Position numbers and translations under genes: made by a program. The notes beneath the pieces are model-generated. The model was not told the DNA's origin. It saw nothing but the letters and a program-made list of their open reading frames with translations, and searched no databases. Source: Anaerolineae bacterium (lineage in GTDB: Bacteria; Chloroflexota; Anaerolineae; B4-G1; DUEL01). Taken from it: a stretch of 14,967 nt of DNA. Below are positions 7,466 through 13,601 of the stretch, one piece after another. The stretch lies in NCBI GenBank assembly GCA_016926575.1, contig JAFGOJ010000338.1:1-14967 (forward strand), read 5' to 3'. Within the stretch, counting starts at the first letter, position 1. Each line of letters starts with the position of its first letter.

Positions 7466-7544
7466 ACACAAAAGATAACCCGTCGCCTACAGGGCTGCAG
7501 CATGCTACGCCTCTGGAGGGCAATTTCTGCCCGTTCACAGAGCC

Positions 7545-8276
7545 TCACGGAACCATAGGTGAACCAATCGACCTCAACGCCTGCGCTACCGCCCAATGAT
7601 CCATTGGCAGATGGTAGTGATCCAGCATAAACGCCCGCACCACAGTCTCCAACATCACCGCGTCCGACGGGTCGAACCGCTCCGGGTGGATGGGGAACCC
7701 GCCCAAATAGGCGCGGCGGAAATCCGCCTGCGCCAGGCTCTCTGCAACGTTGTCCTGCGTCCGCGCCTGGCGGAAGTGAGGTTCGTGGTACACCACCGGC
7801 AGCTCGACGAAGCCGAATTCGCGGTAACGTGCGACCAGGCGGGGGTATTGAACCTCCAGAAACAACCCGACCGGCAGTTCGCTTCCGGTGGCCTGCGCAT
7901 CGATCTGTAGTTGGTCGAGGCCGCACCCAATCAGCCACTCGGACACGCGCTTACCCTCGACACGCAGGTGGCGGTAGGCAGGCCGCACGCCAACGTATAC
8001 CGTCAAGCCCAGGCCGCGCTGCGGCGCATACTTGAAACTGAGCAGCCCCGCCGCTCGGCCATCGACCTCGACCAACCACTGGTGATTGATAAAGTGCGGG
8101 TCTGCAAACGCAGACCGGAGCGCCTTCCAACGCAAGCGCTCCGACGTATGTGCGTATTGCGGAAACAACTCGACAAACACGTCCACCAGGTCATCCAGCC
8201 GCTCCAGATTCCCCCCGATGACGTCGTGTAGAGCAAGGCGTTCGCCGGATGGCCCGAGTGTAAGTTGATCGATCAT
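7545..8276 (-). CDS. GNAT-like acyltransferase-family protein
   Basis: 243 residues from ATG 8276. The stretch 'HQWLVEVDGRAAGLLSF...LTVYVGVRPAYRHLRVEGKRVSEWLI' (about 65-115) has the strand order of a GNAT N-acetyltransferase. 'LVARYREFGFVELPVVYHEP' (148-167) resembles the late GNAT strand with the usual 'GF' turn. The acetyl-CoA loop is degenerate: 'RHLRVEGK' replaces the usual Q/RxxGxG/A, so activity is uncertain. The last 75 residues are helical and not recognised. Earlier starts (ATG 8324, TTG 8336) are unlikely because the promoter at 8309-8336 would place transcription at about 8302, leaving a 26-base leader to ATG 8276. No clear Shine-Dalgarno is visible. It is the first gene of the minus-strand set and lies 92 bases before the sensor. 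Confidence 0.7.
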   Translation of the reverse strand: MIDQLTLGPSGERLALHDVIGGNLERLDDLVDVFVELFPQYAHTSERLRWKALRSAFADPHFINHQWLVEVDGRAAGLLSFKYAPQRGLGLTVYVGVRPAYRHLRVEGKRVSEWLIGCGLDQLQIDAQATGSELPVGLFLEVQYPRLVARYREFGFVELPVVYHEPHFRQARTQDNVAESLAQADFRRAYLGGFPIHPERFDPSDAVMLETVVRAFMLDHYHLPMDHWAVAQALRSIGSPMVP

Positions 8277-8308
8277 GAGCACACAGCCGAACGTTGATAG
8301 TGCCTGTA

Positions 8309-8336
8309 AGTATATCCTGTTCATTGTAAAAGTCAA
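8309..8336 (-). promoter_or_regulatory. Sigma-70-type promoter for the GNAT-sensor-ligase-carrier set
   Basis: On the minus strand TTGACT (8331-8336; 5/6 of TTGACA) is followed after 16 bases by TATACT (8309-8314; 5/6 of TATAAT). Transcription would begin near 8302, 26 bases before ATG 8276. The -35 box lies inside the spacer of the promoter on the other strand. Confidence 0.6.
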
Positions 8337-8352
8337 TGGAATGGTGTATGAT
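8324..8352 (+). promoter_or_regulatory. Sigma-70-type promoter for the KimA-like permease
   Basis: TTGTAA (8324-8329; 4/6) and TATGAT (8347-8352; 5/6) are spaced by 17 bases. Transcription would begin near 8359, downstream of ATG 8336, so the permease must start at ATG 8384. The leader of about 25 bases leaves no room for a riboswitch, unlike Firmicute kimA genes that carry a c-di-AMP riboswitch. Confidence 0.55.
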
Positions 8353-8373
8353 GGTAGACGTAAATCGTCAAGT

Positions 8374-8378
8374 GGAGG
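8374..8378 (+). promoter_or_regulatory. Ribosome binding site deciding the permease start
   Basis: GGAGG five bases before ATG 8384. It favours 8384 over the upstream in-frame ATG at 8336, which has no such site. Confidence 0.75.
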
Positions 8379-8383
8379 AATCG

Positions 8384-10219
8384 ATGCTACAAAAGATCAA
8401 ATCATTGTTCCTTGGCCCACCCTTGCCTACCCGGGCGTTGACCCACGAACGGCTCAGCAAGATGCAGGCCCTGGCTGCCTTCTCCCCAGACGCCCTTTCA
8501 TCCATCGCCTACGCCAACCAGGAAATCTACCTGGGTCTGGTCATCGCCGGAAGCGCCGGGCTGGCCCTCTCCTTCCCCATAGGGCTAACCATTACGGGGT
8601 TGTTATTGATCGTAGCACTATCTTACCTTCAGACAATTCAGGCGTACCCTTCAGGAGGCGGATCTTACGCAGTGGCGCGCGACAATCTGGGCACGCTGCC
8701 GGGCCTCGTCGCCGCCGCCGCGTTGTTGGTGGGGTACTTGCTCACCGCCGCAGTCAGTTTAACCGCCGGGGTCGAGGCGATTGCCTCCGCCTTCCCGGCG
8801 CTCTGGCCGTACCGCGTCGGAATTGCGCTGGCACTGTTGGGGATCATCACGCTATTGAACCTGCGCGGACTGCGAGAAACGGGCAACCTGATGGCCATTC
8901 CCGTCTACTTGTTCCTCTTCACCTACTTTTTTATGCTGGCCTATGGGGTGGTGCGCGCCGCGTTGGAAGGCCCCACGGCGTTGGTCGAGGTCGCGCCTCC
9001 GCCACTCGCTGCGGTGACGCTGCCCCTCATTCTGCACGCCTTCTCTGCAGGCTGTACCGCGCTGACCGGCATCGAGGCCATCAGCAACGGCGTGCCCGCG
9101 TTCCAAGCTCCTGAGACGAACAACGCACGCCGCACGCTGTTGGTGATGGCTGGACTGATGGGGGCACTCTTCGTAGGCAGCCTGGGCTTGATCCAGTTTA
9201 TGGGGGTCGTTGCGGGTCCCGAAGAGACCATCCTCTCGGCGCTGGCGCGCCGCGTTCTGGGTCCGGGCGTGGCCTACTTCGTCGTCCAGGGCACGACAAT
9301 GCTCATCCTGGCCGTCGCAACCAACACCAGTTTTGCCGGCTTCCCGCGCCTGGCAGCGCTCCTGGCGGCCGACGGCTTCATCCCGCGCCAGCTCTCGGGG
9401 TTGGGCGACCGGCTGGTCTTCGCCAACGGCATCATTCTCCTGTCGCTAGCGACCGGCGTGCTGATCGTCCTGTTCGGCGGCGACAGCCACGCCCTCATCC
9501 CGCTCTTCGCCGTGGGCGTGTTCCTGGCATTTACCCTTTCGCAAGCCGGGATGATCGTATATTGGTACAAAGAGCGCGGGCGCGGGTGGTGGGTGAAAGC
9601 GGCCCTGAATGCCCTGGGCGCTCTGGCGACCGCTTCGACCGTCGTCATCGTGGGCTTCAGCCGCTTTTTGGAAGGGGCCTGGATCACGCTGCTGGTGATC
9701 CCGCTGCTGGTGGTCGTCTTTCTGCACATCCGATCCCACTACCAGGACGTGGCCGCCCAACTGTCCTTGGGATGCAGCCCCACGCCCTGCCCGCCCCCCG
9801 CGCCGCCGCGCGTGGTGATCCCCGTCTCGGGCGTTCACCGCGGGATGGTCGATGCCGTGAATTATGCCCGTTCCATCTCCAACGACGTGACAGCGGTCTA
9901 CGTGCAATTGGATCCCGGAAACACGAGCATTACGGAGAAATGGCAATGCTGGTGGCCCGACATCCCACTGGTGATCCTAGCCTCTCCCTACCGTTCCCTG
10001 GTCGGGCCGCTGCTCGAGTTTCTGGACGAGACGGATGCCCAACACGCCGACGGGCAGATGGCGACGGTCGTGCTGCCGGAGTTCGTGCCGGCCAAGTGGT
10101 GGCACAGCGTGCTGCACAACCAGACGGCGCTGCTGCTCAAGGCGGCGCTGCTCTACCGCCGCCGCAATCGCGGCTACCAACAGGCTATCATCGACGTCCC
10201 CTATCACCTGCAACGGTAG
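8384..10219 (+). CDS. KimA-like APC-superfamily permease with altered ion-site residues
   Basis: 611 residues, about the length of B. subtilis KimA (607), a proton-coupled potassium importer of the KUP/KimA branch. From ATG 8384 the N-terminal numbering runs in register with KimA: D36 and Y43 in 'SPDALSSIAYANQE', then Y118, T121 and S125 in 'LLVGYLLTAAVS'. 'AFSAGCTALTGIEAISN' (219-235) and 'AVGVFLAFTLSQAGM' (376-390) also match. About 12 membrane segments fill residues 30-465. The cytoplasmic C-terminal part (about 490-611; 'RVVIPVSGVHRGMVDAVNYARSIS', 'VLPEFVPAKWWHSVLHNQ') matches the KimA dimerisation domain. Position 117 is Gly instead of the Asp of KimA, and the equivalent of Tyr377 is Phe375, so the transported ion or coupling may differ. 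Transcribed alone, divergent from the GNAT gene. Confidence 0.85.
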   Translation: MLQKIKSLFLGPPLPTRALTHERLSKMQALAAFSPDALSSIAYANQEIYLGLVIAGSAGLALSFPIGLTITGLLLIVALSYLQTIQAYPSGGGSYAVARDNLGTLPGLVAAAALLVGYLLTAAVSLTAGVEAIASAFPALWPYRVGIALALLGIITLLNLRGLRETGNLMAIPVYLFLFTYFFMLAYGVVRAALEGPTALVEVAPPPLAAVTLPLILHAFSAGCTALTGIEAISNGVPAFQAPETNNARRTLLVMAGLMGALFVGSLGLIQFMGVVAGPEETILSALARRVLGPGVAYFVVQGTTMLILAVATNTSFAGFPRLAALLAADGFIPRQLSGLGDRLVFANGIILLSLATGVLIVLFGGDSHALIPLFAVGVFLAFTLSQAGMIVYWYKERGRGWWVKAALNALGALATASTVVIVGFSRFLEGAWITLLVIPLLVVVFLHIRSHYQDVAAQLSLGCSPTPCPPPAPPRVVIPVSGVHRGMVDAVNYARSISNDVTAVYVQLDPGNTSITEKWQCWWPDIPLVILASPYRSLVGPLLEFLDETDAQHADGQMATVVLPEFVPAKWWHSVLHNQTALLLKAALLYRRRNRGYQQAIIDVPYHLQR

Positions 10220-10221
10220 GC

Positions 10222-10262
10222 TGTGCACCTTCCCGGAAGCTGTAGCTTCCGGGAAGGTGTGC
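10222..10262. terminator. Long near-perfect hairpin between convergent genes
   Basis: CACCTTCCCGGAAGCT and AGCTTCCGGGAAGGTG form a 16-bp perfect stem with a 2-base loop, extended to about 20 pairs if two G-U pairs are allowed. It starts two bases after the permease stop codon and ends 11 bases before the stop of the bactofilin-like gene. No T-run is present on either side, so it may act as a non-canonical bidirectional terminator, an mRNA 3'-end stabiliser or a REP-like palindrome. Confidence 0.6.
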
Positions 10263-10273
10263 AAACGCCGGGG

Positions 10274-11332
10274 TTATACCTGTTCTTCCACTTCAGGCGC
10301 GGCTTCCTCCACCGGCTCGACGGCCGGCGCAGGGGCCGCCACGCGGCGATAGGTCCGCGCGGCCGGGTACGGCACCGCCCCGAAGCGCGTCAACACCGCC
10401 GCCCCCAACCCGATGCAGACCAAAAAGAATGGCAAGATCCAGCCGATGCAGGGGATCAGGTTGAGCAGGCCGCTCAAGAACGTCAGCAGCCCCGCCCCCA
10501 GCGCGGCGCTCCAGAAGGGATTGCCGCTGCCGCCAACGATGCGGTCACCGATGTGAATGCCCACAGCGATCCATCCGTAGACCGCCGCGATGCCCACCAG
10601 GAGCATGACCAGGAACGCGATCGGCGACAGGCAGATCGTCACCGCCAGCCCCACCACCACGATCAGCGCGACGAAGAACGTCAGCAGGCCCATGCCCAGC
10701 GCGGGGAGCAACGATTGGATGCCCGCCTCGCCGACGCGCAGCGCGGGCCGCGGCCACAGCACCGCCACTAACCCGCCCAGACCGGCCATCAACAGCGTCA
10801 ACAACATCACTTGAACCGACTGCACGAACGCGCCGCGCACGAACGCGCCCGGGCCGTCGCGGATGACCCGGACCGGGTTGGTGGGCTCGGTCGGCGCAGC
10901 GGGCACGAAGGGAATCACGAAATTGCCGTTCCACAACTCCCCTGGGCCGAAGACGTGCGGCCCTTCCACGACCGCGCCCTCTTCCCAGTCCACGTCGCCA
11001 CCGAAGGACGTGACGCCGCCTTCCACCTCTGCCGTGTCCTCCAGATCGGCGCTGCCACCGAAGACGGCCACGTCGCCCTCGACAACGCCACCCACGTCGA
11101 CGCTGCCGCCCCAGACGACCACGCTGCCTTCCACCCGACTACCATCCTCCAGTTCGGCATTGCCACCGATGATGACCAGGTCACCTTCGACCACGTCGCC
11201 GGATTCGAGGACGAAGTCGTCCCACACGACCATGCCCGGAGGCTGGTCGTCGTCTGCCAGTGCCGGCGCAGCGGGAAGCGAAACCACCACCGCCGCGATG
11301 AGTGCCACTACCATCAACCGTAAAGCTCGCAT
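10274..11332 (-). CDS. Bactofilin-like polymer-forming membrane protein
   Basis: 352 residues from ATG 11332. A Sec signal peptide (1-26, 'APALA' then DDD) is followed by a repetitive beta region (about 36-128) with a periodic 'V-x-G-D-x-x-V/I-x-G-G' pattern, about 17 residues per turn, as in bactofilins and related right-handed beta-helix proteins. Residues about 172-194, 211-260 and 275-315 hold four to five membrane helices. The tail is Pro/Glu-rich. The topology suggests an exported beta helix anchored to a membrane domain, probably a structural or sensory envelope component; no enzyme motif is visible. GGAGGT at 11339-11344 fixes the start, rejecting the open frame's ATG at 11359. It follows the toastrack lipoprotein by 30 bases and is the last gene of the sigma-factor operon. 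Confidence 0.8.
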   Translation of the reverse strand: MRALRLMVVALIAAVVVSLPAAPALADDDQPPGMVVWDDFVLESGDVVEGDLVIIGGNAELEDGSRVEGSVVVWGGSVDVGGVVEGDVAVFGGSADLEDTAEVEGGVTSFGGDVDWEEGAVVEGPHVFGPGELWNGNFVIPFVPAAPTEPTNPVRVIRDGPGAFVRGAFVQSVQVMLLTLLMAGLGGLVAVLWPRPALRVGEAGIQSLLPALGMGLLTFFVALIVVVGLAVTICLSPIAFLVMLLVGIAAVYGWIAVGIHIGDRIVGGSGNPFWSAALGAGLLTFLSGLLNLIPCIGWILPFFLVCIGLGAAVLTRFGAVPYPAARTYRRVAAPAPAVEPVEEAAPEVEEQV

Positions 11333-11338
11333 CGTTTT

Positions 11339-11344
11339 ACCTCC
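11339..11344 (-). promoter_or_regulatory. Ribosome binding site deciding the bactofilin-like start
   Basis: GGAGGT on the minus strand, six bases before ATG 11332, directly preceding a typical signal peptide. Confidence 0.75.
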
Positions 11345-11362
11345 ACTGAAAAGTACCATCTG

Positions 11363-12268
11363 TTATTCGCCGACCAGTTCGAGATCCAAAGCGCCCATCC
11401 CCAGAGTTGCCTCGACGATCAACTCGATCTCCGATTCGCCATACGCCTCGTTGACGTAGTCGCTACCCAGGCGCTGCCAATCCCCGTCCGTGTCGACCGA
11501 ACTCAGGCCACCCTCGACCTGCACGCGCACCCCCACATCCTCCGGCAGGCGCAGCACCACCATGCCCGTGCCGGAGGTGACGCGCACGCGCGCCGAGCGC
11601 GTCCACGCGCCGCTGAAGTCGAGCGTCGTCTGCCCCACGCCGGCCTCTACCTGCACCTCTTCGGGGCTGGCGTTGCCGATGCCGACAATCTCGAGCATGG
11701 CAGCCCCAGAGCGCACGCGCATCTCATCCATCTCGGCCTGGTTGGGCGCGTCGAACGCGATGTACAGATCGCCCGCCCCGGCATCGAGAAAGAGGTCCGT
11801 GATGGCCAGGCCGGTGAAGTCCAGATCGCCCTGGATGGCGCCGATCTCCATGTCCATTTCCAGCGGGACGTCCGGGGAGAAAGACAAATCCCACTCATTT
11901 TCCATCTCCGACGAATTGGGGAAGCCCTCCGAGTTCCCCTGGCTGATACGGAGGTTTCCGTTCTCCCAGGTCACCTCCGGCGCCCACTCCTCGACGTTGG
12001 TCTGAAAGTACCCTTCCAGCAAAACGTCGGGGTCGCCTGCGGCCAGGCTGAGCTCGCCGGCGCCCAAGATGATGTCGACCTGCGCCTCGGTCACGCCGTC
12101 CGCCGGGATCTCTTCCTCGTACGACTGCATCGCTCCCACCTCGACCTCGGGCAGGTCGAGGTCGATGTCCGGCACCTCGATCGTCGGCACGGGAAAGGGG
12201 AAGCAGCAGCAAGCCAGGCTGCTGAGAACCAACATCATCGAAACGACTACAAGTGATACGTATTTCAT
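11363..12268 (-). CDS. Lipoprotein with toastrack-like (LiaF C-terminal/DUF2154-type) domain
   Basis: 301 residues from ATG 12268. The signal peptide 'MKYVSLVVVSMMLVLSSLA' leads to Cys20 (followed by two more Cys), the likely lipidation site. Residues about 50-300 alternate short beta strands with Gly/Asp turns ('IILGAGELSLAAGDPDVLLEGYF', 'IGAIQGDLDFTGLAITDLFLDAGAGDLYI', 'TLDFSGAW', 'GTGMVVLRLPEDVGVRVQVEGG'). This is the pattern of the toastrack/LiaF-LiaG-type envelope stress domain. Such domains often sit next to envelope-stress regulators, which fits the sigma and anti-sigma genes upstream. The long open frame begins inside the mobile element at 12361; GGAGGT at 12275-12280 shows the real start is 12268. 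Codons before it are translated element sequence. Confidence 0.8.
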   Translation of the reverse strand: MKYVSLVVVSMMLVLSSLACCCFPFPVPTIEVPDIDLDLPEVEVGAMQSYEEEIPADGVTEAQVDIILGAGELSLAAGDPDVLLEGYFQTNVEEWAPEVTWENGNLRISQGNSEGFPNSSEMENEWDLSFSPDVPLEMDMEIGAIQGDLDFTGLAITDLFLDAGAGDLYIAFDAPNQAEMDEMRVRSGAAMLEIVGIGNASPEEVQVEAGVGQTTLDFSGAWTRSARVRVTSGTGMVVLRLPEDVGVRVQVEGGLSSVDTDGDWQRLGSDYVNEAYGESEIELIVEATLGMGALDLELVGE

Positions 12269-12274
12269 CTCTTT

Positions 12275-12280
12275 ACCTCC
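12275..12280 (-). promoter_or_regulatory. Ribosome binding site deciding the toastrack lipoprotein start
   Basis: GGAGGT on the minus strand, six bases before ATG 12268. Before the element inserted, its GG-AGG-TAA would also have held the last sense codon and stop of the anti-sigma gene. Confidence 0.8.
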
Positions 12281-12296
12281 AAAGTTGTGTCTTGAT

Positions 12297-12388
12297 GTAT
12301 CTTCTCGAAAAGTGGGGGATGGGGGTTTTGCGGGCGGCTTCGCCGCCCGCAAAACCCCCATCTTCTCCCCGCTTTATTGAGAAGTTAC
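12297..12388 (-). mobile_element. Foldback MITE-like element, copy B (92 bp), with perfect 8-bp target duplication
   Basis: Read on the minus strand it begins GTAACTTCTCAA and ends TCGAGAAGATAC. GTCTTGAT occurs directly on both sides (12289-12296 and 12389-12396), a perfect 8-bp target duplication. The two halves are nearly complementary over their whole length, with a 21-bp perfect stem (12318-12338 with 12342-12362) and a 3-base loop. It encodes nothing. Copy A at 4934-5017 shares both ends and centre. It splits the sigma-factor operon between the anti-sigma and lipoprotein genes and supplies the anti-sigma stop codon. Confidence 0.92.
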
Positions 12389-12939
12389 GTCTTGATCGAC
12401 GTCTGCGTCGATGGATACCTCAGTTTGCAGACCAGCCCCAGCCACGCCAGGTTGGCCGCCATCGCCATCGCCAGCCCGCCGACCGCCAACAGGGCCGCCG
12501 GCAGCGCCAGCGCGCCGAGCGTCACCCAAAAAGAACCGAGCAGGGCCAGCGTCGCGTCGCACAGCCGCCCCAGCGTGACCCTTCCCGCCTCCAAGAGCGG
12601 CAGGATCGCGCCGGCGCTCGCCGACAGGGAAAGCAGCGCCGGCCCCACCAGCAACACGGCCGCCGTCATGCCCCCCAGGCCGAGGGAGATGGCCCCCAGC
12701 ACGACGCGCCGGTGGTGGTGCCGCCGGTCGACGCGCGCCGCCACCCGTCCGGCAAAGCCGACCGGCGGCGCGACCGGCGGTACGTGCCGGAGCACCTGCT
12801 CCAGCGCGTGCAGGCGTTCCCACTCGGTGCGGCAGGCGGCGCACTGAGCCACGTGCGCCTCCAGATCGGCTTGCTCCCGCGCGCCCAACTCCCCATCCAG
12901 CGCGCACATCATGCTTGCCAGCATCCGTTCACACTCCAT
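12385..12939 (-). CDS. Zinc-finger anti-sigma factor (ZAS), C-terminus altered by the element
   Basis: 184 residues. The N-terminus holds the anti-sigma zinc motif H29-x3-C33-x2-C36 in 'EAHVAQCAACRTEW', which binds the sigma factor on the cytoplasmic side. Hydrophobic stretches at about 78-110 and 125-172 suggest two or more membrane segments. The role is to hold the adjacent ECF sigma factor inactive until an envelope signal arrives. The start ATG lies inside the last codons of the sigma gene (11-nt overlap), and GAGGAGGGAG at 12942-12952 precedes it, so expression is translationally coupled. The stop TAA (12385-12387) belongs entirely to the mobile element; without it the frame would run four codons further to end in Q-L-W-R. 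Confidence 0.88.
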   Translation of the reverse strand: MECERMLASMMCALDGELGAREQADLEAHVAQCAACRTEWERLHALEQVLRHVPPVAPPVGFAGRVAARVDRRHHHRRVVLGAISLGLGGMTAAVLLVGPALLSLSASAGAILPLLEAGRVTLGRLCDATLALLGSFWVTLGALALPAALLAVGGLAMAMAANLAWLGLVCKLRYPSTQTSIKT

Positions 12940-13468
12940 GCACTCCCTCCTCCAGCGCCTGGGCCATCGCCCGGCGGGCGCGGTGCAGGCGCGACTTCAC
13001 CGCGCTGACCGTCAGGTGCAGCACCTCGGCGACCTCTTCGTAGGAGCAATCATGCCAATACATCAGAATCACCGCCATCCGGTCGGTGGGCGAAAGCGCC
13101 TCCAGCAGCGCCTGCACCCCGGCCTGGCGCTCACGTTCGAGCACCGTGCGCTCCGGTTCCACGTCACCGGCCGCGCGGAGAACCACGTCGTCCAAAGAGA
13201 GCGTTGGGCGTTGCCGCCGCATCCGGTCGATGCAGTGGTGCGCGGCAATCGATAGAAGCCAGGTGCGGAAGGGACGCTTGGGATCGTAGCGCTGCAAGTT
13301 ACGAAACGCACGCAGAAACGTCTCCTGCGCCGCATCCTCCGCCTCCATCCGCTCCCCCAACATGCGATAGGTCACATTGTAAACGGGCGTCTGGTACACC
13401 TGTACCAGGCGGCTGAACGCTCGCGTGTCGCCTTCCAGGGCGCGCTGAATCCAAACGGTCTCTTCCAT
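12929..13468 (-). CDS. ECF-type RNA polymerase sigma factor
   Basis: 179 residues from ATG 13468. Region 2 spans about 10-84 ('EDAAQETFLRAFRNLQRYDPKRPFRTWLLSIAAHHCIDRMRR'), with the helices that bind core polymerase and melt the -10 element. Region 4 spans about 115-170 and includes the helix-turn-helix 'CSYEEVAEVLHLTVSAVKSRLHRARRAM', which reads the -35 element. Regions 1.1 and 3 are absent, as expected for the ECF class. The open frame continues upstream to 13633, but the extra residues are translated terminator and palindrome sequence. The ATG is preceded by a promoter-like region only 15-50 bases away and by no strong Shine-Dalgarno. First gene of the sigma, anti-sigma, toastrack, bactofilin-like operon. 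Confidence 0.92.
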   Translation of the reverse strand: MEETVWIQRALEGDTRAFSRLVQVYQTPVYNVTYRMLGERMEAEDAAQETFLRAFRNLQRYDPKRPFRTWLLSIAAHHCIDRMRRQRPTLSLDDVVLRAAGDVEPERTVLERERQAGVQALLEALSPTDRMAVILMYWHDCSYEEVAEVLHLTVSAVKSRLHRARRAMAQALEEGVHGV

Positions 13469-13481
13469 ATCCACGCTTTCT

Positions 13482-13517
13482 ACTATACTATACGCACATC
13501 CCCCCCGCAAGGTTGCA
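13482..13517 (-). promoter_or_regulatory. ECF-type (autoregulatory) promoter and overlapping sigma-70-like boxes
   Basis: On the minus strand TGCAAC (13512-13517) is followed after 17 bases by CGTA (13491-13494), close to the ECF pattern (for example sigma-W TGAAAC-N16-CGTA). Start of transcription would be near 13484, about 15 bases before ATG 13468. An alternative housekeeping pair in the same place is TTGCGG (13505-13510; weak) with TATAGT (13482-13487; 5/6) at 17 bases. The spacer contains a run of seven G. Confidence 0.5.
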
Positions 13518-13519
13518 TG

Positions 13520-13576
13520 AAAAAGCGGCCCAACGCCGGGGTGGGAGGAACCCGTTGGAACACCCGGCGGGGCCGC
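13520..13576 (-). terminator. Intrinsic terminator downstream of the HlyD-type gene
   Basis: On the minus strand a GC-rich stem (13561-13576 with 13525-13543, about 16 pairs with small bulges, ends GCGGCCC/GGGCCGC) is followed by TTTTT (13520-13524). This is a typical Rho-independent terminator for the gene at 13630-14874. It ends three bases before the ECF promoter, insulating the sigma operon. Confidence 0.7.
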
Positions 13577-13601
13577 TGCGAATGGGTAGAGACCGCTGGC
13601 G

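Noticed and set aside
7517..7533. Possible terminator GGGCA...TGCCC between the GNAT and sensor genes
   Set aside because: The stem is only five pairs and no T-run follows in the direction of transcription, so it is too weak to claim as a terminator.
6535..7599. 354-codon plus-strand frame antisense to the sensor
   Set aside because: Entirely opposite a gene with clear transmembrane, Cache, HAMP and coiled-coil features, and with no ribosome binding site or domain of its own.
7453..7938. N-terminal extension of the sensor frame
   Set aside because: Overlaps the GNAT-like gene in another frame and is Arg/Gly/Pro-rich. The sensor has its own AGGAG and ATG at 7452.
12269..12361. 31-residue extension of the toastrack lipoprotein ('MGVLRAAKPPAKPP...')
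   Set aside because: It is translated mobile-element sequence. A consensus ribosome binding site and lipoprotein signal peptide begin at 12268.
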